A DNA stretch of 6,010 nt from Bacteroidota bacterium (GTDB taxonomy: Bacteria; Bacteroidota; Bacteroidia; JAADEI01): NCBI GenBank assembly GCA_015490475.1, contig WFXT01000055.1, positions 1 to 6,010 of the forward strand, in the 5' to 3' direction. The translations under genes and the position numbers were made by a program. Shown piece after piece: positions 1 to 5,126 of this stretch (position 1 is the first letter of the stretch; every line of letters starts with the position of its first letter). The notes beneath the pieces are model-generated. The model was not told where the DNA came from. It made no database searches and saw nothing but the letters and a program-made list of their open reading frames with translations.

Positions 1-56
1 ATTGTGGAAGCAAACATAAGCAACCCTATAGCTATGTAAGCGATTCCATCATTCAT
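1..56 (-). CDS. N-terminus of an unidentified small membrane protein (partial)
   Basis: Read on the minus strand, an ATG at 56 opens a frame that runs without a stop to the window edge and gives 18 residues, MNDGIAYIAIGLLMFAST. After a short polar start this is a continuous hydrophobic stretch, as in a first transmembrane helix or an uncleaved signal anchor. Upstream of the ATG there is only an A-rich tract (AGAAAAAATGAAATG) and no clear Shine-Dalgarno site, which is usual in Bacteroidota. It is divergent from the DUF4476 gene and would share its upstream region. Too little is visible to name a family, and a chance open frame is possible because only 18 codons are seen. Confidence 0.35.
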   Translation of the reverse strand, partial: MNDGIAYIAIGLLMFAST

Positions 57-155
57 GTCATTTCATTTTTTCTACTATAAATATACTAATATTCAACATA
101 GCTTTAAACTTTAAATATAAAAAGCATTATAGCTTCTACTCACCACAACACAAAC

Positions 156-202
156 AAGCTTTTGGCACGAAATTTGTCACTTTTGCAAAATGTCAAAAGC
201 TT
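156..202. repeat. Inverted repeat around the putative promoter, with an inner palindrome
   Basis: AAGCTTTTG at 156-164 is exactly mirrored by CAAAAGCTT at 194-202. Allowing one G-T pair, the arms extend to 12 bp (156-167 with 191-202) and enclose 23 bp. Inside, TTTTGCAAAA at 181-190 is a perfect 10-bp palindrome. The left arm overlaps the -24 half of the sigma-54-like element, and the right arm covers the expected transcription start. The arrangement fits a protein-binding operator or a looped regulator site. As a transcript only the right arm would be present, so an RNA hairpin or terminator role is unlikely. Confidence 0.5.
162..177 (+). promoter_or_regulatory. Sigma-54-like -24/-12 promoter element
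   Basis: The sequence TTGGCACGAAATTTGT matches the sigma-54 pattern TGGCACG-N4-TTGC closely: a full -24 half (TTGGCACG) and the correct 10-nt gap between the GG at 164-165 and the -12 dinucleotide at 176-177. The -12 pair is GT rather than the preferred GC, which is the main weakness. It would place a transcription start near 188, about 28 nt before the ATG at 216. RpoN-dependent transcription would need an enhancer-binding ATPase acting from upstream; no such gene is visible. Some Bacteroidota carry rpoN, others do not, so presence in this genome is an assumption. Confidence 0.4.
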
Positions 203-215
203 AAAATAAGGAACC

Positions 216-978
216 ATGGCGAGAAAGAAAATGATAATGATAAGGACGCTGATGTTAGCCTTTTTACTGGGATTCGTTAGCAGGGCAGAATGTTAAAATT
301 TCAATCAATTTTTCCCTTAGTAGTACCGGAACAGGAGGTTCGGTTGCATTCTCTGATGTAACCGATGATTACTATGTTGTAGCTTTTCCATGGCCCAAAG
401 CACACCGGGGGCTAATAATGATCCTTGAACCGGGTGACGCACTTGTTGAGATATTCAAAGGTGATAAGCGCGTTTTGAAAGACCATGCTCCCACGGCCAT
501 GGAATTCTTAATAGGAGGCACATACGAGATTGTCATTACCATGCCCAACGGTACTGTGTGGCGTTATACCCTTGAACTTGAGGATGGTTATAAGTACCTA
601 ATCGGAGTATCAAATGTTCCTCCTCCCCCACCACCATCACAACCTGTGGTTACGCAACCAGAGCCTACTCCTGCAGCACCACCTCCTCCACCTCCTGGTC
701 CCCAACCTTGCTCTGACGCTGAATTTAGAAACATCATCACACAGTTACAGAATGAACCCTTTCCAGACACAAGGTTACAACTGCTGTCTTCAATAGCTAA
801 GTCTCACTATTTCACTGTAAATCAAGCCCTGGAAATTCTTTCCCTTTTTGAATTTGACGAAGACAAGTTAAAGGCAGCAAAGACTCTTTATCCATCCTTA
901 GTTGACCCCCAAGATGCTTATCGCCTAACCTCTGCCTTCACGTTTGATGATACAAAAGACAAAACAAAAATGGCTTAA
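216..978 (+). CDS. Secreted DUF4476-domain protein with proline-rich linker (apparent frameshift near 276)
   Basis: The start at 216 gives a basic N-terminus and hydrophobic core (MARKKMIMIRTLMLAFLLGF), a convincing Sec signal peptide, but that frame stops at 294. The protein continues one frame over as LAGQNVKISINFSLSS and stays open to the stop at 976-978. The ATG at 418 begins the longest intact frame, but it lies inside the beta-rich region and lacks an export signal, so I treat 216-978 as one gene of about 253 residues. After the beta-rich N-terminal region comes a linker with two runs of six prolines (619-708). The C-terminal part (709 to about 963) carries the helical DUF4476 pattern with FTVNQALEILSLFEFDEDKL and AKTLYPSLVD. 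DUF4476 has no established function to my knowledge. AAGGA at 208-212 is a weak, close ribosome site. A sigma-54-like element lies upstream and a hairpin downstream. Confidence 0.7.
273..296 (+). other. Frameshift junction between signal peptide and mature protein
   Basis: Up to about 275 the signal-peptide frame (216 frame) makes sense; from 277 the next frame reads LAGQNV and continues into the DUF4476 protein. The 216 frame ends at TAA 294-296, while the downstream frame is closed on its upstream side by TAG at 256. The switch must therefore fall within 256-294, and removing one base near 276 joins GF to LAGQN, a natural signal-peptidase region. I see no homopolymer slip site or stimulatory structure there, so a sequencing or assembly error or a real mutation is more likely than programmed frameshifting. 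Confidence 0.65.
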
Positions 979-1022
979 CTGGGTCAATAGTCAGCATTAG
1001 TTCTCTTACATTATCAACAAGA

Positions 1023-1069
1023 GGCCTCCTTCTCTTCACATAATGGGAGGAGGTCCATTCTTCTTTTAT
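1023..1069 (+). terminator. Hairpin terminator between convergent genes
   Basis: GGCCTCCTTCT (1023-1033) pairs with GGGAGGAGGTCC (1045-1056) in an 11-bp stem with one bulged T (1054) and three G-U pairs around an 11-nt loop. A T-rich stretch, ATTCTTCTTTTAT, follows at 1057-1069. It lies 44 nt after the DUF4476 stop and is oriented to end that transcript. On the other strand the same hairpin lies 39 nt past the transketolase stop and is followed by TCTTGTTGATAA, so it may work in both directions, more weakly for the minus strand. Confidence 0.55.
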
Positions 1070-1094
1070 ATAATTATGTTATTCCTCTTCTAAA

Positions 1095-1991
1095 CTAAGC
1101 CGGGAAGTCGCCAAAAGTTTCTGGAATTTGTTTCAAAGCTTCTTCAAGTTGTTCTTTGTTTGGAGGGACTCCGTGCCATTTATGGTTATCAAGCATAAAA
1201 TCAACTGGGTAGCCCATGTGTGTGCGGAGAAGCAAAACAATTGGTTTTCCTTTTCCCGCAGATTCAACCGCCTCATTTAAAGAATCCAGAACCTGTTGCA
1301 TATCGTTAGCATCATGAACCAGAATCACATGCCAGCCTAATGCTTCAAAGCGAAGAGGTAAATCTCCAACAGACATTACCTTTTCTACCGGACCGTCAAT
1401 TTGCTGATTGTTCCAGTCAACAGCGGCAATGAGGTTATCCACCCTATGATGACCGGCGAAAGCAGCCCCTTCCCATATTTGCCCTTCCTGAATTTCTCCA
1501 TCTCCCATTAGGACAAAGACCTTGTGGTCATCTTTGTTAAGTCTCTTTGCCAGGGCGGCTCCTATAGCAACGGAAAAGCCCTGTCCAAGGGACCCTGTAG
1601 CTATACGGACTCCCGGCAATCCTTCCAAGGTAGCTGGATGACCCTGAAGACGGGAATGTATTTTCCGGAAGGTTGCCAATTCCTCAAGGGGGAAATACCC
1701 CAATCTTGCAAGAATACTATACCATGCGGGGCAAATGTGACCATTGGACAAAATGAAGATATCCTCGCCAATGCCATCCATATCAAAGTGTGGAGGATGA
1801 ATGTCCATTATTGCAAAATGAAGGGCGACAAGGAAATCAGCTGCTCCAAGACTGCCCCCTGGGTGCCCACTCTTTGCGAGATAAGTCATTCTGAGAACAT
1901 CACGCCTAACTTGGGCAGCTATCTTATTCAACTCATTAACATCCGTGGTTCTCAGAATAGGGTGAATCATTGTGATTTGTTCTGTTGTCAT
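1095..1991 (-). CDS. tkt: Transketolase, N-terminal (TPP-binding) subunit of a split enzyme
   Basis: At 298 aa this covers only the thiamine-diphosphate-binding half of transketolase, as in the two-subunit enzymes of many bacteria and archaea. Transketolase moves two-carbon ketol units between sugar phosphates in the non-oxidative pentose phosphate pathway. Visible motifs are SGHPGGSLG (41-49), SNGHICPAWY (82-91), GSLGQG (133-138), the TPP/metal motif GDGEIQEGQ (163-171) closed by NN at 194-195, and WHG (272-274). The C-terminal half, which supplies the transketolase-family pyrimidine-binding and C-terminal domains, is not adjacent: a convergent unrelated gene lies downstream. The ATG at 1991 is only 4 nt after the tRNA-Pro gene, leaving no room for a ribosome site; the next Met codon, at 1970, also has only a weak one. 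Both leave the conserved region intact. Confidence 0.93.
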   Translation of the reverse strand: MTTEQITMIHPILRTTDVNELNKIAAQVRRDVLRMTYLAKSGHPGGSLGAADFLVALHFAIMDIHPPHFDMDGIGEDIFILSNGHICPAWYSILARLGYFPLEELATFRKIHSRLQGHPATLEGLPGVRIATGSLGQGFSVAIGAALAKRLNKDDHKVFVLMGDGEIQEGQIWEGAAFAGHHRVDNLIAAVDWNNQQIDGPVEKVMSVGDLPLRFEALGWHVILVHDANDMQQVLDSLNEAVESAGKGKPIVLLLRTHMGYPVDFMLDNHKWHGVPPNKEQLEEALKQIPETFGDFPA

Positions 1992-1995
1992 GGCG

Positions 1996-2070
1996 TCGGG
2001 GCGGCCGGATTCGAACCGGCGACCTCCACGACCCGAACGTGGCGCGCTAACCGGGCTGCGCTACGCCCCG
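1996..2070 (-). tRNA. tRNA-Pro (anticodon CGG)
   Basis: A 75-nt cloverleaf reads on the minus strand. The acceptor arms CGGGGCG and CGCCCCG pair fully, the D stem is GCGC/GCGC around AGCCCGGTTA, the anticodon stem is CCACG/CGTGG with loop TTCGGGT, and the T stem is GCCGG/CCGGC with loop TTCGAAT. The anticodon CGG (2035-2033) reads the proline codon CCG. The discriminator base is A at 1996. The next bases are CGCC, so the 3' CCA is not encoded and must be added after processing, common in Bacteroidota. The transketolase gene starts 4 nt downstream on the same strand, so both are probably on one transcript. Confidence 0.97.
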
Positions 2071-2088
2071 AAAAATAAACCCTCCATG

Positions 2089-2117
2089 CAAAATTAGTAA
2101 ACTTATATCTCCGCAAG
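2089..2117 (-). promoter_or_regulatory. Bacteroidota-type promoter for tRNA-Pro and transketolase
   Basis: On the minus strand TAATTTTG (2096-2089) matches the Bacteroidota -7 consensus TAnnTTTG exactly, and CTTG (2117-2114) lies 17 nt upstream where the -33 TTG box is expected. Transcription would begin near 2082, about a dozen bases before the tRNA 5' end at 2070. No other promoter is evident for the transketolase gene, so it is likely expressed from here by read-through of the tRNA. Confidence 0.55.
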
Positions 2118-2197
2118 ATGGTTCTATTAATTCTGCCTTTTCCCTTGCTCAACAGGGTAAGCATGTGCTTTACATTGATTTGTTCACATCGCTTTAA
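2102..2197 (+). pseudogene. Possible remnant of a nucleotide-binding protein gene (P-loop or Rossmann)
   Basis: A plus-strand frame without a start codon ends at TAA 2195-2197 and includes SAFSLAQQGKHVLYIDL. This strongly resembles the helix-turn-strand LAxALAQQGKKVLLIDLD that follows the Walker A loop of ParA/MinD-type ATPases; the same shape also occurs after the first glycine motif in FAD/NAD Rossmann proteins. The expected glycine-rich loop is not recognisable before it, and the frame ends 5 codons after the match. It shares the frame of the downstream PurF-like gene, 12 nt away, but is separated by the stop. It could be a decayed gene end or chance; the minus-strand promoter overlaps it. 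Confidence 0.25.
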
Positions 2198-2209
2198 TTT
2201 AGTGCCATC

Positions 2210-3961
2210 ATGACCGATGAACTGAAAGAAAAATGTGCAGTAGGGTTCATTAGATGGCTTAAAGAACCGCCCTCTGAAGCACCGTTCCGACTTCTTTTGC
2301 TAATGGAAAAGCAACACAACAGGGGACAGGACGGCGGTGGAATTGTTATCATTGACCATGAAGCCCAGCCCGGGAAAGACTACATTTTTCAGGCTAAGTC
2401 GCCGGGACAACGCCCCATTGCAGACCTATTCCAACAAGTAGATAAACACAGAGCACATCCTGCCATTGGAGGCAAAATAATGCTTGGACACCTGCGATAT
2501 GGGACCTATGGAGGATATTCAACAGAAACGATTCAACCAGTGGTGATTCCCGGGTTAAAGCGGAGGGAGACTCTTGCCTTTGGCGGAAACTTCAACTTGA
2601 CTAACATAAAATTCTTGATGCAAAGGCTTGTTGACAGAAAAGTAGACCCTGCCTTTACCACTGACACCCAAATAATAGCTCTGGGCATTACAGCAAACTT
2701 GCATAAAGGAAACCATATAATTGAAGCACTGCGTGAAGAAGCCATTTATTGGGATGGAGGCTGGACATTTATCGGCGCCACAGGAGATGGATACACATTT
2801 ATTTTCAGAGACCCTAATGGAATTAGACCTGCCTTTTATGTAATTACGGAACAATTTGTTGCTGGGGCATCCGAACGTCCCGCCTTGGTCACTGCCCTTG
2901 GTGTTTCTCTAAACCAAATAAGGGAAGTTCCCCCTGGATATGCCCTTATAATTGACCCACAAGGAAACATTGATATGGAAGAGATAATCCCTTCCGGTAA
3001 ATATGCAGGCTGTTCCTTTGAAAGGATTTATTTCTCAAGGGGCTCAGACCCTGACATTTATGAAGAGCGAATTTTATTAGGTAAAGAACTTGCCAAGCCC
3101 GTATTAGATGCAATAAACTGGGATGTTCACAATGCGTGGTTTACCTATGTTCCTAACACGGCAGAGACCGCATTTTATGGATTAATTAAAGAAGCAGAAG
3201 AATTAGTCTTCAGAAAATGGATAGAAACAAAAACAGAAGAATCACCTGCCTCTGCATTCACACAATACATGTCCCAATTCAGAGTTAGAATAGCTAAACT
3301 ATTGTATAAGGACCAGAAACTACGCACCTTTATAACACGGGAAGATGCCCGTTCCGAATTAGTCGCCCATGTTTATGACGTTACGTATGGAATAATCAAT
3401 GAAGGAGACACTATCGTAGTAATTGATGACTCAATAGTTAGGGGAACTACCCTCAAAAACACTCTTTTGCGCCTTCTCAATAGACTTAATCCCGGACACA
3501 TTGTTATCGTTTCATCGGCACCTCAAATCAGATACCCTGACTTTTACGGTATAGACATGAGCAGACTAAGCGAACTAATTGCCTTTAGAGCAGCAATAGA
3601 ACTTCTGAAAGAGAGAGATATGAGCAATATTATTGAACAAGTTTATAATGAGTGTCTGGATATGGAAAACAAGCCAGATGACGAAATATACAATGCCGTT
3701 AAGAAGATTTATGCGCCCTTTTCAGTAGAAGAAATTTCAAGTAAAATAGCAGAGTTGGTAAAGCCCGAAGAAATGCAAGCAAAGTTAACTATTGTTTACC
3801 AGAGCATAGAAGGATTGCACAGAGCAATAAGTAAAAACACGGGAGATTGGTACTTCACAGGGAATTATCCAACCCCTGGGGGCATAAGAATGGTTAACCG
3901 TGCGTTTATACAATTCGTAAACAATGAAACAGAGAAAAGGCCTTATGATGTTGAAATTTAG
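2210..3961 (+). CDS. purF: Amidophosphoribosyltransferase (PurF family, long Bacteroidota paralogue)
   Basis: The family makes 5-phosphoribosylamine from PRPP and glutamine, the first committed step of purine synthesis, in the cytoplasm. The N-terminal Ntn-hydrolase glutaminase shows Cys9 (KEKCAVGF) as the expected nucleophile after an 8-residue propeptide, HNRGQDGGG (36-44), GHLRYGT (93-99), GNFNLTN (126-132) and RDPNGIRP (200-207). The phosphoribosyltransferase domain has CSFERIYFSRGSD (268-280) and the PRPP loop VVIDDSIVRGTT (403-414). At 583 aa it exceeds the usual ~470-500 aa and resembles a long paralogue that I recall Bacteroidota carrying beside ordinary PurF, including the C-terminal GDWYFTGNYPTPGG (545-558). 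Only three cysteines exist (9, 268, 482), so a four-cysteine 4Fe-4S cluster as in the B. subtilis enzyme cannot form. The start is fixed by Cys9; no good ribosome site is visible. Its physiological role may differ from that of canonical PurF. Confidence 0.92.
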   Translation: MTDELKEKCAVGFIRWLKEPPSEAPFRLLLLMEKQHNRGQDGGGIVIIDHEAQPGKDYIFQAKSPGQRPIADLFQQVDKHRAHPAIGGKIMLGHLRYGTYGGYSTETIQPVVIPGLKRRETLAFGGNFNLTNIKFLMQRLVDRKVDPAFTTDTQIIALGITANLHKGNHIIEALREEAIYWDGGWTFIGATGDGYTFIFRDPNGIRPAFYVITEQFVAGASERPALVTALGVSLNQIREVPPGYALIIDPQGNIDMEEIIPSGKYAGCSFERIYFSRGSDPDIYEERILLGKELAKPVLDAINWDVHNAWFTYVPNTAETAFYGLIKEAEELVFRKWIETKTEESPASAFTQYMSQFRVRIAKLLYKDQKLRTFITREDARSELVAHVYDVTYGIINEGDTIVVIDDSIVRGTTLKNTLLRLLNRLNPGHIVIVSSAPQIRYPDFYGIDMSRLSELIAFRAAIELLKERDMSNIIEQVYNECLDMENKPDDEIYNAVKKIYAPFSVEEISSKIAELVKPEEMQAKLTIVYQSIEGLHRAISKNTGDWYFTGNYPTPGGIRMVNRAFIQFVNNETEKRPYDVEI

Positions 3962-5126
3962 ACATTTCCTGTGGCTTACGTTGTATATGCTCCTACTATA
4001 CCCACTAATCTTATTGTCACAGGACACAGTGGACAGTTCTCTTTCCGAAGCCACCTTAGCACCACAAGTTGACTCATTATATGACGACACACTTATTATG
4101 TTGAGGTTAAAAGCTATAGAAAAGGAAATCCCGCTGACATATCACCCATATGTCAAGAAGTGGATAAAATTCTTTACAGAACGGGAACGATTCAGGAAAT
4201 GGTTTGAGCGTGCCCTTGTAAGAATGTGGCAATATGAACCTTTGGTGGACCAAAAATTGGCGTCTGCTGGTCTGCCCCTTGAATTGAAATATCTCGCTTT
4301 AATAGAATCAGCTTATAAATATCAGGCGACGTCGCGTGCCTATGCAGTGGGAATATGGCAATTTATTTACTCAACGGGCAGAATAATGGGTTTAAAAATA
4401 GATGCGTATATTGACGAACGACGGGACCCAGTCAAGAGTACCGAGGCGGCAATAAAGTATCTGTCAAAACTATATAATGAGTTTGGGGATTGGCATCTGG
4501 CAATGGCTGGTTATAATGCTGGGGAGCGCCGTGTTCACTGGGCAATACGAAAGGCAAAACCGCAGGACACAACATTCTGGGCAATAATGAAATATCTGCC
4601 TGCAGAAACCAGAAATTACGTACCCAAATACATTGCCGCTGTATATCTTGGACATTATTATCATTTATATGGTTTGCGTCCTGACACTGTTGAACCAGAC
4701 ATATTCGTAATATCGCCAGAACACTTTGATGAAGTTAAAGTACAGGGCAATGTTTCCCTATTGCAGATTGCTTATCATCTCGGTATCCATCATGATACAA
4801 TAATCAAATTAAATCCTGCTTGGCGGATGGGTCGCCTGCCTGCCGGAAAAACTTACACGCTCAGACTGCCCTGCGATTATGTTCCCAAATATTACGCCTT
4901 AAAAGACAGTTTACACAATCCAGTTCCTGAAGAAATCAAGAAGTTGGAAGCAAGGCTTTTCCCACGCAAGATTTATCATAGGGTAAGGAAGGGAGAGACC
5001 CTATCGCACATAGCACGACGCTATGGGACTTCCGTAAGGAAACTAAAAGCGTGGAATGGAATCAGGGGTCATTTAATATACCCTGGTCAAAAACTGGTGA
5101 TATATGTATCGCCGAGATATAATTAG
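3945..5126 (+). CDS. mltD: MltD-like membrane-bound lytic murein transglycosylase with LysM
   Basis: This exported enzyme cleaves the MurNAc-GlcNAc bond of peptidoglycan to leave anhydro-muropeptides. From the start at 3945 it has 393 residues. FLWLTLYMLLLYPLILLSQ forms a signal peptide without a lipobox, unlike the lipoprotein MltD of E. coli. The GH23 domain carries ALIESAY with the probable catalytic Glu121, GIWQFI (136-141) and AGYNAGE (188-194). A degenerate LysM-like segment (about 263-308) precedes a good C-terminal LysM (YHRVRKGETLSHIARRYG to YPGQKLVIYV, about 344-388), which binds glycan. An earlier ATG at 3924 adds seven residues but lacks a ribosome site; AAAGG at 3936-3940 favours the ATG at 3945 or 3948. 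The start overlaps the PurF-like gene by 14-17 nt, and the end overlaps the DUF4837 gene by 23 nt, so coupled expression is expected. Confidence 0.93.
   Translation: MMLKFRHFLWLTLYMLLLYPLILLSQDTVDSSLSEATLAPQVDSLYDDTLIMLRLKAIEKEIPLTYHPYVKKWIKFFTERERFRKWFERALVRMWQYEPLVDQKLASAGLPLELKYLALIESAYKYQATSRAYAVGIWQFIYSTGRIMGLKIDAYIDERRDPVKSTEAAIKYLSKLYNEFGDWHLAMAGYNAGERRVHWAIRKAKPQDTTFWAIMKYLPAETRNYVPKYIAAVYLGHYYHLYGLRPDTVEPDIFVISPEHFDEVKVQGNVSLLQIAYHLGIHHDTIIKLNPAWRMGRLPAGKTYTLRLPCDYVPKYYALKDSLHNPVPEEIKKLEARLFPRKIYHRVRKGETLSHIARRYGTSVRKLKAWNGIRGHLIYPGQKLVIYVSPRYN

Larger units (their letters stand above)
57..215. other. Divergent intergenic region
   Basis: This 159-bp AT-rich spacer lies between the leftward partial gene and the rightward DUF4476 gene. 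The left half (60-130) is strongly AT-rich with no motif I can name. The right half holds a sigma-54-like element and a long dyad, annotated separately. I see no RNA gene here and no TAnnTTTG box in either direction. Confidence 0.6.

Noticed and set aside
117..136. AT-rich imperfect palindrome around AAGCATTATAGCTT
   Set aside because: Only four bases pair in each arm and such matches are expected by chance in this AT-rich stretch.
588..796. Glycine-rich minus-strand and histidine/leucine-rich plus-strand open frames
   Set aside because: Both are shadows of the proline-rich linker, whose CCN repeats read as Gly on the other strand and His/Leu in another frame.
1524..2078. 184-codon plus-strand open frame opposite transketolase and tRNA
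   Set aside because: It is antisense to a clear transketolase gene, and its end is the familiar false peptide (AAGFEPATSTTRTW) produced by translating the complement of a tRNA gene.
2175..2182. TTGATTTG as a -7 box for the PurF-like gene
   Set aside because: It has one mismatch to TAnnTTTG and no TTG box at suitable spacing upstream; the nearest is 27 nt away.
2118..2213. 31-codon open frame whose TGA overlaps the PurF-like ATG (ATGA)
   Set aside because: The overlap suggests a coupled leader peptide, but there is no ribosome site and no attenuator-like codon run, and another frame of the same DNA gives a better protein-like reading.
3785..4090. 101-codon minus-strand open frame across the PurF/MltD junction
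   Set aside because: It lies antisense to two well-supported genes, with no recognisable domain or start context.
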